Of a DNA stretch of 64,000 nt, positions 31,588-44,200 are shown piece by piece. Each line of letters starts with the position of its first letter. Within the stretch, counting starts at the first letter, position 1. Under the pieces are notes generated by a model, which had not been told where the DNA came from, ran no database searches, and saw nothing but the letters and a program-made list of their open reading frames with translations. Source of the DNA: Mesorhabditis belari (Eukaryota; Nematoda; Chromadorea; Rhabditida; Rhabditidae); the NCBI GenBank assembly GCA_958450365.1, contig CAUEEP010000743.1, positions 3,960,001 through 4,024,000 of the forward strand, in the 5' to 3' direction. Both the position numbers and the translations under genes were made by a program.

Positions 31588-34500
31588 CTATTTCGATTCA
31601 TCGACGTGATCGGTTGATTGAGCGGCTTGCGATAAAGAAGCGACATGTGCAAGCATGTCCAATGGATTGCCATTCACTCCCTGCCAACCATTGTTCGTGA
31701 GATCGTCTTGAGTGTGAGAATCATTCCTGGAAAATCATTATCTTTCAATTTCATAATGAGTCTTTCTTTACTTACGTCACAGGTAGTTTTCCATTATTGA
31801 TATGTGTCGCTACGGGTTCATCCTTGTTATTTGTCTAAAAATGTATTGAGTTTTGTATGTAGTTGGTGAATCTAACAGTTTACTTGATAAATAAAAAGCC
31901 ATAGTAATCTTACTCACATGAAAATCGTTGTTGGGTACTGTAGCTTGCACGATTGATTGTGAGTGTCCATTTGAATCCTCGGTTTTAAAATCAGAAGCAG
32001 CAGTTTTTCCATCGCAGTTCTTCTCCACTTCGCCGCTATTTTTATGAATTAAAAGTCCATTTGAAAGTGAGTTATTGGGCACTGTAGCTTGCACGATTGA
32101 TTGTGAGTGTCCATTTGAATTTCGATACTGAAAACAAAGTAGAATTAAAGAGTAAACTTTTTGTTACCTGAATATTTACTTTCTTTAGTTCTGTTTCACT
32201 TTGTGAAGCCGCTACATTAACTGCTTTATTTTGCAAAAATTCCCTTTGATAGAGTGGTAGTCGTAAAATCGGTTGAGTTGTTCGCGATGCCTGTAATTAA
32301 TTGACTAATTCATCTCACAATTCTTTTTATAATACCGTTGTCAAAACTGGTGTTGAAACTGGATGAGTTAAGCCGTCAGTAAATTGCTGCGAATGACCGA
32401 CGATAAATCGCGTTCCATTGCGTATAGCGACTATTTTTTTAGTCGTATTTGCCTAAAAATTTTTCTTTCGTTAACTAAAAAAATAATATTACAATTATTC
32501 TTGGCGTTGAGGCTGTGGTTTGATTAGCGGGTCGATAAGTTTCGCCTTGTGCTAGTCCAGACACAATGTGTTGCGATGAATGCAAGTTCTAAATATCACT
32601 ATTGAGAGCTTTTTTGTTACCGATTGATGCAAAATTAGCTTACCTCATTATGATTTTCTCCAATTAACTTAGGAGAACTGACACTTTTCGCCGTTTCAGC
32701 TTCATTGCTTGCATTGGTCGTTGGATTAAGGCTTGTGCTCTCATTTGTGCTTTGACCATTCATCGTTAAGCTTTCTAAAAGTTTAGTATAAACTCTGAGC
32801 AATCCATTCTTCAATTGAAAACAGTAAAACTAAAAATGAATGTGCATATTTTACAAAAAAAAGTAGTTTAAAAGGCCCAAATGTGCCAAAGATCTGAGGA
32901 TGAGAAGAAAAAAGGGGGACGCTTTTCAAAAGTCTTCCCCTTTTCTTCCCATCCCCATATCTCGACTCCCCTTTACTATCTTTAATTACTTTTTTTGCAA
33001 AATAGGCGCATTTAATTCTAGTTTTACCACTTTTATTTGCCATATACGTTTTCAATAAAAATCTCAGAATATTCAACTGTACACGTAGGTATATCACAGG
33101 GGGACACTTTAGGGAAAGTACTCTCCCCTTTACAATTTGCAAATTTTCTCGTCACCCAATAAGCCATTAGCAACGGCTTATACTTCAAAAGGTGCGCAAA
33201 AAAGTTTCAAATGGTATTTTGAACTTCCAGAACCACCTACTAATTTTTGAGAAAGGGACTAAAAACCGAAAACTCAGAGAGGGGGACACTCGAAAACTAT
33301 AATATGTCAGATAGTGTTCAAAGTTTATCCTAGAAAATACGTGTAATAGTATTTTTTCAGGATAGACAATTTTTATCTAATAACAAATTGTAAGGGCTAT
33401 CTACACCGGACAAGAGGAAAGAGAGGAAATAATAAAATAACATTTGAAAAGTAGTCCCTCTTCGATCGCTTCGACGATTCATTCATTTTTAGGACGATGA
33501 CAACACTGTTGAATTCGAGCCATTTGATTGTAGATGGAATGGGAATAATTTAGTGTATCCATAGTGAGAGTCACAATAACACGACGTGGGATCAAAGCAA
33601 ATGATGAATTATCCAGTTAGATCGCAGACGATTTAGCGCAGCAACTAACTAGGTTATCCATCAAGAGTTGAAACATTCCAGGCGATGTTTTAACACCAAA
33701 TATAAGCCGTGTGTATCGATATAAACCTCTATATGGGTGTTGATCGTCGATAGTTCTTGACTTTCTTCATTGATTCTCGGTAGTCATTTCTAATGCACAG
33801 CATTGATCGATCACAATGATTTTGCAAGCTTCTTTGTTATTGCTCTTTTAGCCGCCATTGTTCGGTTTAAAGATAGACTTTCCATCCTCTTTTAGACTTT
33901 CGGCATTTACTCGGGAAGTCACCCAGAAATTGATTGATTGTCCATAAACAAAATGATAGGTCGTCATTTGGTTGTTGTTTTCAATCGTTAAAACTGAATA
34001 ATAGTGAAAAGCGGACTTTTCATGGAGTAACCTAACAACAATTTATGGCTAAGATCAACACTTACCAAGAGAGAGAAAACAATAAAAGAAAACAATAACA
34101 TAACGAAGACAACCGACTAATTCGCACCACAACGCAGAACTTTAACAAAACAATGTGCAAAATAGGTAACAGTTTATGGTAATCTATTCCCGGTAGGGAG
34201 AAATAAAACGACCTGTTGTTCCCGATACTTTTGAAATTAGTGGAGTAGGTGGCTTGGCATTTTGAACATTCTAAAACATAAGAAGTTATAATAAAATAAA
34301 AAAAGCTGAAACCTTCGAAATCTTTGGAATCCCCGGGATTCCAGTCGCCATCAGAGTCGCCTTTTTATCTTGCAAAGTTAATGGAGAAGGTAGCGAGTGA
34401 ATGGGGTTTTGAAAATTCTAAAAATAGCAAAGTTACAATAAAAAAATAACCAAAACCTTTGGATGTCCCTGGGTTCCAGCCACCGTCAAAGTAGGCCTGT

Positions 34501-37102
34501 TATCACTAGCTAAAGTAGATTTATTTAAAACTGGTTCAATACTGATTAAGTTCTAAGTTTTTCACAAAAAGTTTTGATATTATGCAATAATTTTTAACAA
34601 GCGTAAACTCACCACGATATGCTACTCGGAAAGGTTGTTTGAGGAGTCGATCAGATTGTGCTGCTGGCAATGCAAAAGGCGCTGCAGGCTTTGGTGGTGG
34701 AGGAGGAGAGTACATTTTGTACAATTGTGCAGCAACTGGTGATTGACGAAATGGTGGCCTGCAATGAAAGTTTTAATTTGGAACGAACTGACACGCAAAT
34801 TTTAGAAAAGTCATAAACCCACGTGGCTGTATTAGATGATTTGGCAATGTGAAGGAAATCACTGGTTAAAGCTTTCTCACCAAGAGTAGGTTGCAAAGTA
34901 CTAGCCAAATTTAGCTAAACATGAATGCTATATTTTTTTAATGTACATGAAAAACTACATCTGTTGACGGAAGTCGTTTTCTTGAAGCCGGCTTTTTCAC
35001 TGAAGCATAGCCCTAAAAGAAATGTTTCAACTTTGAAAATCTTGCAACTACCTTGTTTGTTGATTCCTTCAACAGACCACTTGTCCTTCTTGATTGTTCG
35101 AACGCCTCCCTAAAGTTATAAATCAATATATTGTAAAGGCTGCTTGGTCAATAAAATTAATTCATTAGCTATTACCTGTTGAATGGACGGATGCGAGAAC
35201 AAGTAATAACTTCTGTGATAACAACTTTTTCTTCAGGAGCAGAAGCCTAAACAAAGTTTTTATCTAATAAAATTTTGCAATAATTCTACCTGCAAAGAAA
35301 GATCGCACGTGGAAAAATTCTGCCCGGTTCTCTATATTTTATTGATTATAAACTTGTGAAAATATGCATAAGCTCACCATGGAACTTGCTGCTGAATTTT
35401 TATTCCCTTCCTCAGCATCAATCATGAAATTCTAAATTAAAAGTGTTAGACATTGTGCAAGCCAAAATAACAAGTTTTGAAAGTTAAATTAAAACGAACC
35501 ACTTTTCGAATTGCCTTCGGTCGTTCTCCACTCAGGCCATTTGGAGTAGTATTCTGGGACAGCTTTAGAAGTAAATTTGGTTTAACTTCTGAGAAGTTTC
35601 CTTCGCCGACATTAACTGACAGAGGTGGCAAGAGGCTAGCGAGCGAAGTCTTCTTCATTCTTTTTAAACCAACAAACTCTTCTAAACAGACAATGAGCAG
35701 GCTTTTGATAAATTTAACTCACTTGTGCAGCAACCAGCACCAAAACGAGGAACGCACCCTTGACAATCGTTGCACTTTTCAAAGAGTTGCTGCAAATCGT
35801 CGAGCAAAATATCTAAAAATTTTCAAATTTTGAGAAAGTTGTTTAACACACGTTCTCGGCAAAAATGCGCTAGAGGCAGACAGCGATTCCGACAACCTTC
35901 CTCACTAAAATCTTGTTTACTAATGTTAAAATAAGGAACTTAACTTGTCACCCAAATTAGCAGCAACGTCTTCGATGATCTCATCTAACACTAACATACA
36001 CTAAATATAATATTATTTTGTTTCAAACAGCTACAAAAATTACTTCAAATTTAGTTGCATCTTCAGGAAAAGCGCCTTCACTTCCAACAATCCTTCTACT
36101 CTTGCCAAAAGAACAATATTTAGGTGGTCTTTCTCGTTGCAACTTTCGTGAATTCTGCAACCTCGTAGGACGAAAGCGAACCTATAATCAATCAATTTTT
36201 AAGAAGAATAAAGTCATCCTACCTCTTTTAGGCGCTCTTTTAGTGCAGTAGCTCCAGATAACTGAACCTTTGATGTCGATGCTTTTAATTCTTCATAATA
36301 GCAAGCATTTTTTAGCAAGAGTTCTCTAAAAACAAATAAGCAATAGGTTATTTAATTTCACAAACTTCTTCAACTTTAGAAGTTCGATAGTCTTGTTGAT
36401 GTCGTGCACTTGTTGTTTTGGTAGCTCTTTTTTGCTGAAGACTTCAGCGAACCTGGAAATCAAACATTTAAGAACGATTATTTATAAATAACCTCAATGA
36501 AGACGGTGGTGCTAGCGGAACTAATGAGTTGTCTGCGTAGTTGTAGCATGAACCCAGAAGGTTGAAAGCTGGGTATCCCTCACTAAACAATAAGCAATAT
36601 TACTACAGAATTAAAATGGAAAAGAGCTCAAAAAATTAAAAAATACAACAAAAGAATATCTTACCTCACAACCGAATTTTGGCACATAACTTTTTTGTAT
36701 CGCTTCTTCACAACTGTATCCATAAATGTGCGGTCTTGGTGAAAACTGTCACGAATGTGGTCGCTTAACGCAGCATGCTAAAATACCACAAATTAGTCAT
36801 AGACTCGACCAAGAACAGAATATTTTATATGGATTCTTCAAGCCAAATTGTTAATCAAGCCTAAGACATCGTATTAAAATGCTCACCACGCCACAAACAG
36901 CAAATGGTTGATCAAATGGCCTCTTATGTTGACATCGAATTAAAGTGCGTTGACTAACATATCTACATTGGACCGATTTCAGTTGCTGATCTAAAATTCA
37001 AAAAGCACTAGTAAATATTTACGTGGCAAAAATACCTTCCATATAGCAATAACTAGTGCCAGGCGTTGGAACAAGTGTTGACGATTCAGATGGTAACTCC
37101 AT
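31588..37102 (-). CDS. KANSL2/INO80D-type C3Hc3H zinc-binding protein
   Basis: The start MELPSESSTLVPTPGTSYC is at 37102, just after TTTAG. The first zinc motif is SVQCRYVSQRTLIRCQHKRPF...AVCGVHAALSDH (Cys, Cys, Cys, His), followed by the exons HQDRTFMDTVVKKRYKK and AEVFSKKELPKQQVHDINK. A second motif reads EEGCRNRCLPLAHFCREH joined in phase to ILLDDLQQLFEKC, which is the LPLxxFCxxHIL...QLFxxC signature shared by KANSL2 and INO80D. KANSL2 is a subunit of the MOF-containing NSL histone acetyltransferase complex; INO80D belongs to INO80. The long C-terminal half is low-complexity Ser/Thr/Asn/Gln-rich (ESTSLNPTTNASNEAE) and includes two copies of NSNGHSQSIVQATVPNN about 130 bp apart. Stop at 31588-31590. 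Some middle exons (33.1-34.6 kb) are unresolved. Confidence 0.7.
33640..33760 (-). pseudogene. Fossil Ty3/gypsy-type reverse transcriptase fragment
   Basis: On the minus strand HPYRGLYRYTRLIFGVKTSPG and MFQLLMDNLV match the conserved RT core 'GLYxYxRLPFGVxxAPxxFQxLMD' of gypsy-like elements. Frames either side are broken and no LTRs, integrase or gag part were found. It sits in a large intron of the KANSL2-like gene. Surrounding sequence (about 33480-34000) may be more of the same relic. Confidence 0.6.
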
Positions 37103-37799
37103 CTAAAGCAAATAACACTATTAAAGCGTTTAAAAGAAGAGAAATAGCCGAAAGAAAACGCTTGGGAATGCATTTCAAAAATATCATAATATAAGGATTG
37201 GCGTGAATCCTAGAGATCGTGTTATACAATGCAGCTTAGGCAGTCAAATGGTGTAAACATTGTTCTCAAAGGCTTTATTAAAAAATTCAAACTTTATTAA
37301 AATTAAAGTTGAAAGGATTAAAAGTCAAATCTTTACAAGTTGTAAACTTTTCTCTCATTTCGAATCTTTATGAAGACCTCGTCCCTTTTCCCTTTTTATA
37401 CTAGAAATCCGTGCGGAATGCACATTTCCGTGCGTACTTGCCCACATTTTAGGACACAAATGACAAAACCACCTTGGGCGGGCTGCCACGCAGTTTTTGC
37501 TTTCCATCTTCACAATTATTTTCTAAAGACTTTATCAATCACTTCTTTTGTAAAATTTTCGAACCCTGTAAAGGGTTCTGAAAAAATTTTTTCTATACAT
37601 TCGTATACTGTTTTGATTCAGATATTTGTATGCCCCAAGGCCAGCTAAAGATTTTTGTTAGTATGCCAAATTTAGGCTCGTAATTTCTCTTTCTAGGCAT
37701 ATCTACGTGAAAAAGGCACGGGAATATTAAGCTAAAGCTGGAATTTTCATTTAAAACTCTTATTCCCCCTTTCACTCACTTAATGGTTTTTTATTTTCA

Positions 37800-38154
37800 G
37801 TACTAATAAAGTTGGACGAAGGGGCGCCTAAGTTTTTTTTTTTTTCCGCGTTTTCTGCGGTACTTGATGACGCTGATCACGAATTTGATGTTTAAGACAC
37901 GTTGTTAATTCACTTTTCGAGTTGACTGGATGCCAAGTCTCGCGTACTCTGAATGAACTTGTTTGCAAACAAAAAGTGTAATTTGCATTTAAAAACATGG
38001 AGTTTGTTGGAACATAAAATTTTCAAGTAACTCGAAAAGTGAGTTGACAACACGCGTTTTAAACATCAAATTCATGATCAGCGTCATCGATTACCCCGGG
38101 AAACGTGGACAAATCAAAAACTTAGGCGCCCCTTCCCCCAACTTTACTAGTACC
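37800..38154. mobile_element. MITE-like foldback just upstream of larp-1
   Basis: Arms of about 130 bp. Left GTACTAATAAAGTTGG, GAAGGGGCGCCTAAGTTTTT, TGATGACGCTGATCACGAAT; right the inverted counterparts (ATTCATGATCAGCGTCATCG, AAAAACTTAGGCGCCCCTTC, CCAACTTTACTAGTAC). The right end is about 55 bp before the larp-1 ATG. The inner part of the arms resembles the ends of the 10302-10668 element. Confidence 0.85.
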
Positions 38155-38209
38155 ATCAATTTTATGATTTAGTTTATCCAGAAAATACGAGCAGACGCCA
38201 GCAATCGGT

Positions 38210-41200
38210 ATGGCCGCAAGGCAACCAATGCTTTCGTTTGCGAAAGTCGTGAAAGGAGGAGAACTGGATATTATGGAACAATCGAATGACTCTGCCAGAA
38301 ATTCACAGCAGACTGAACCCCAAGGACAGGCAACACATGTGCAGCAAGAAGGAAAATTGTCGGATGAAGTGGTCGTCACTGATAGGCGCCGAGACAGAAA
38401 AGGACGAAACGAACGTGGCGCTGACCGCGGCAATAAACACGAAAAACCGCGCGAAAGAAGACGACCACCAAGACCTCGTGACTTCAACAATGATGGTGAC
38501 AATCAAAATCGACGGCACAAAAGGAATCATCCGGAACAGCCAGAAGAAAAAGAGAAACCAGCTGAGGTCCCAGTTGAGCCTCAGACGATTCCGGTTGTAC
38601 TCAAGCCAGCACCTCCACCAGCTTTCAATGCATGGTTCAGGAAATCTATTGGTAATTCTTTAAACCCTCTTAAACGTTTAAGTTTCTAGTTTAAGTTGTG
38701 CACATCTTTGTTAGCTTCGATTAACTTTTATACTGGAATAATTGTGTCATTTTCAGATACGACTGAGCCTGTACAAGCCGTTAAGGTTAATGGTGGAAAC
38801 GTCGAGAAGGAAAACAAGGTGAGTGTTAGTTTTTTGATTCTTTAATACGGATGTTTTAGGAAGTTGTTCAAGTGACAAAGCCACCATCTCCCCAGAAAAC
38901 TACAACTGAGCCAAGTATGGACTGGCCAACATTGAATGCTGCTGTTGTTGAAGAAAACGCAACGGTCAATGGAGTTGCTCATCACAGCCCAAGTGATTCA
39001 CCAAAACATGTAAGTTTTTTATGTTCAGATCGGGACTTTACCTCGCTAATATAAGGAACGGAAAACATTGATGACATTGAATCTTTTTAGAAGGGAGAAA
39101 GCGATGAGGGAAATCAGGGCAAGGGCAAACCAGGCAAAGGAAATTGGAAGAAAATTGATATTAATGTTGATTATGGAAACAATGCCAATCGCCGAATCAA
39201 TCAGGTATTAATCACTCTTAACTGTTCCACTTGAAAATAGCCTTTGGTCGGAATGTCAAGTTAGACCGTCCATAAGCATATAGTAAGCAATTGCTAGCTT
39301 TTGAAACGATTGATGATTTGTTGCACTAACCGAACAATATATTGATAGTATTTATTAGCGAACAGGATGAGTCTTCGATTTCAAATCATGGTTGTTGCTA
39401 AGCTTACTGCTGTAAGTAATAACCTAGGCAATTTGATCTCATAAACTTTGTGATGTTTTTTGGGGATTTTTTTAATAGCATACTTTTTCAGGGTCAAGTA
39501 ACACGTTCTGATAAACAAGAAGGTGGTCGTCGTTCCAGCAAGAAAGAAGAAAATCGCATAAACGGAAACGATCAAACGGGTTTGTTTATTTTTTGCTTTA
39601 GGAGACGTTTAGTCTTTGTTGGTCGTAGCTTCATGTATTGGTTATATGAACATTGTATATTTAAAAATTTAGCTCATCCGTTGTCGAATAGCCCTGAAGC
39701 TGAAGCAAATGATTCATATTGGTAATTTTCATTTTTGGACATGGACCTTATCGACCAAAACCCTTACACATACCGTATTTATTCTAATATAAGCACAGCC
39801 TCCAATAGAAGCAATAACTATGGATATTCGACTTAGTAGACCGAATACCCTCACCAAGACCCAGTTTTGAGCCTTTAAGGATATATATAAGACATTTCCT
39901 TGATAAACAGCATTCTTTATCATTTGTTTTGCATAAGCAGTGGCAATTTTGATAAGTTCTCCTGGCAATTAGGTAGTCAGCTTATTTGTAACGAATTTAT
40001 AACTTAGACTAGGTAATTAAATTCCGTCGAGCTTAAGATAATTTATGCCATAAAATTCTCACAACTTTAAACATTTTGACCTTTTGTATTTTAGTATCCA
40101 ATCCTTTAGCAAATGTGCTTTCTTAGTTCTTTTTTAGATTACTATTATCATTATTGCTTAATTAGTAGCTTTTCTTGCATTGACTACTATAGTGACATTT
40201 CGATTGAAGTCGGCGACTCTAATAGTAATGAAATCGAGAATAATGCTTTTTTGGCCGATGAACTGTTTTTAATTGGCTGTTACCTAAAGGTTTTCTTTTT
40301 GACGAACTACTTAATCAATTTTTTTAGTCATTTGAAAAATTGAGGCGCACGCATTTCTATTAGAATAAATACGGTAAGCCTTTCTTATTGGTTGCTATTT
40401 TCTTTATTACTCTCCAATGCTATAAAGGCATCTACAAAACTTTACCTGTTTGTATAAAATTCGGAGTTATCCACTTTTTACAGCTTAAGCCCTTGCAAAA
40501 ATTCTGTACTTTAATTGGGGAGTCGGGGCTCTACACGAATCCCATGCACACGCGTTTCTCTGCCTATTTCGTCTCTTGTTTTCGAGGGTAGCTCTCTCTG
40601 CCGTGTAGGCGCACCGCCCATTCGCGTGTCTTTGCGCAATGGAATCAATAGATGGAGTGGGGCGTTAATGCACCAAAAAATTTACTTGTTTCATTTGAAT
40701 TTTTTATAATTATAAACCAGAATCTTTTTAATATTTTAACGATTGTTTTGTTTAGTGTTGAAGTTCGTGCGTCGAATGGTGTTTACTATCAGTCCGGCGT
40801 AGCTCACGGTTGGAAAAAAGCCGTCAAAGAAGAAGACATTACACCGGAAATGGCTGGAAAAGATAAAGAGTCAACGGACAAGAAGTCTGCTGGGTCAAAA
40901 GTAAGGCATTAGTTGTTTTTTCAATTATTGATTTTTAGGCACCTTTGCCTGGTCCACGTGATGAAAATTCTCAAGCCGGAACTCGTGGAAATGCCAATAA
41001 TAAGCAAGGCATCAATCAAGGGAATTCTGTGAGCCACATTTTTTAATCAAGAGTATTTTTGGTCCAGCGCTTATCATTTTTGCATTTTTAGAAAATTCGT
41101 CAACCTTCCGTAAATGACTATTGGCATAAGCAAGGAGGAAAAGAAGGCGGAAATGGGTCGAAAGCTCCGGCGGCGGCAAACAATTCTACAGCACCAGCTG

Positions 41201-44200
41201 CCCGTCCTGCGCAGTCGCAAAATCAGCAACCACAAGCCTACTATCAACGTAATGACCGTTTTCAAGCACGGCCAAATGTGAATGCGCCTCCAAAGCTTAC
41301 TGCCGAGCAGCGAAGGGCTCGTGGACCTCTTCCTGATTGGGATGAAATCCAAGTTCGTATTTAATTCGGAATACAAAATTATTTGAGATTTTTAGGAATT
41401 TGAGCCGGATTTCGACTACATGAATCTCATGGATACACAATACGCTCAATATTATGCACTCTCGGTTCCGCAATACGATCCTGGGGTCGGCGCAATGGAT
41501 CCTGCTGTTGCCACTATGATGATTCAACAGGCACAACAACACATGGCAGCTTTTGGTTTTCGTCCTCCTTTGCCAATGATGCTTCCACAAGTGTGTTTTT
41601 CTCTAACGTTTTTGATTATTGCTTTTGTGCATATTTATTTATTTTTAATTTTAGATATTGCCAGCGCCACCACAATTGGCAGCGACCCATGATGCTTCTC
41701 GTCCAGCTTCTGTAGCGTCTTCTTCAACCCCTGCTCAGCTGATTTCTCCTGGAGGTTAAACTTGTTTCACTTTCAAAATTCAGAATAGCCTGCACAAATG
41801 GAATTTGAGTTTTGAATTATTTTTTAATCAAGGTGGAGGACCAACATCTGGACATGACATGCCACTAAACACAGCCATTCCATTTGCTCCAATGTTTCCG
41901 TCTCACACTTCATTTCAACCAATGTCAGAGCAGAGTTTAAAGGAGTGTGTTCGCAAGCAAATGTATATTTTGGAAATATTTTTGTTGTATAGATTTACTT
42001 TAGTGAGTACTACTTTTCACCAGACAATCTTCAAAAGGATTTCTTCCTACGAAGAAAAATGAATCCAAATGGATTTTTGCCAATCTCGCTAATCGCCTCT
42101 TTTCCCAGAGTCCGAAGTTTGACTGAGGACATTGCAATCATTGTAGAAGGTCTTCGCTCTAGCGATAAGGTATGCGAACACGTTAGATTTTATTGACTAG
42201 AGTAAAATATTTTAGGTTGAACTGAACGACAGTGGTGATCTTGTACGACCTAGCGACCGTCCAAAATATTGGCCATTGGCTCCTACAGTACATGCTGCCG
42301 AGTCACCGGTGTCGATCAAGAAAGTAACTAACTAATTAAAATAAAAATTAACTTATAGCCATAACTAACGAGCCATGTTTTATTTAATATTTTAGAGCGA
42401 TATGGATGTCGAGACCAAGCGGCTCTCTGACGCTCCATCTACCAGCCAACACCAAAACGACGATTCAACTAACCCTGAGAAGTCACAGCAAGGCCATTTA
42501 AGCAAGACAGCCGAAAAGCCTCAAACTTCCGTAAAGCCTGATGAGACTGAGCCGGAGATCGAGGATTGGCAGGTAATGAGTTCGTATTTATGAATCACGT
42601 CTAATAAATTTTTAGGAAGTGAAAACAAAGAAGAAGAAAGGGGGAAAGGGACAAGATGGAAAGGAGTATTCACGCTCACAATCAAATCCGATGGAGGGCG
42701 CCTATAGCGAGCAAGAAAATTCATATGAAGTTGAAAACAATGAGCTTACCAAAGCTGATGGATACATGCATTCCAATGCAACCCTTTCTGTAACGCCAAA
42801 GCGAAACGATGTAAAGAAGACTGGACACAGGCCACACGGGTATGTTTAAGGTGCAGGGAGAGAGATGAGCACTAGCTAAAACGGGGATTCTGCAATTTTG
42901 TTTGCTAAGATGAATCCAAACTTTTAAGAATCTGCAAATGTTTGAATATCTTAGGTTTGCAAAAGAATCGACTCGACAAATGGAGAAAAAGGGGGGCTAA
43001 ATGGATTTTTTTGATACTCGTTTACTTTTTGTTACTCATTTGTTAAATAAACGTTTTATGATAGTTAATGGTTCTAAGAGATATTATTTCCTATCGGAAA
43101 ATATAGCAAGATAAGGCGGGAATTGCTGTATTTTAAGGTGCGTTAATCAGGAATTTCGCATTTTAACTTGTAATTGTCCGCTGATTGACTTTTCAAACTG
43201 TGCAGTTGCTTATTATTATTATTCTTAAAGGGGTCACATTTTCGACAAACTAGCTGGGTTCAATCCCCCGATCGTCAACATTTACGTATACCTATCACCT
43301 CTAATTCCTAGAACAAATTTCTTGCAAATTTAGAGCTGAACACTCATTTGATGATATGAACGATGACGCGATCAACAAATTAATCATTCTGACTCCGACA
43401 AAACGAACATTAGACCGAACGGGTGACTTTCAAACGCGAGCCAAGTCGCATGCAGAGCTCGCTGAAGAAGTGGAAATTGGTCTCCGAAGATATGAAGAAG
43501 AACTTTGGGCAGCAATTCCTGAAGAGCGAGCCGTTCCATTGGTACGATTCAGATCATAAATGATACCGACATAGGTAGCTGGTTTACGACTTAACAAATC
43601 CATGTTTCGGATGAGAAAGTTTAAAAACTAACTTTGTTGGATTGTTGAAATCGAAAGCCAATTGTGAATTGCATGCACACTAGAGGATACTGACGAGAAA
43701 TTAGAATGTAAGGCCAAATGTTTCAATTTGGCGCTCAACTGATATAGCCTTTTGAACATGGAGTGAAACTTTTCTGTTCTTACATACAATTATTTTTTTT
43801 CCTTCAAAGATGTGTATCACTAGCAACAGGCAAATTTTAAAACTAATCGTGTTTGCACTGTGTGCTTAAGAGTCAAAACTTTTTTCTTCTTGTTTATAAG
43901 TGATGCAATTTAGCTTACCTATGTTGCTTGGGTTCATTCAAATCTACAATTTACAGTAGATGGGATTAAAGCGCTTAGAAAAGGTTACTGTAGTTTAAAA
44001 GATGGGGAAATGTCTCTTTGGGTGGAAATAATTGACTGACTGATTGATCGGAATTGTGGCAAGACTACGGGAATACGGTGGCTTTTATCCTAGCGTACTT
44101 ATTAGAAAACATAGTCTAATGTTGAGCCAACCTCAACTATTGTTAAATAGTTCAGACTTAGTTAGAGCATATATAGTTAAATTCCCTATGCAAAAAGCCT

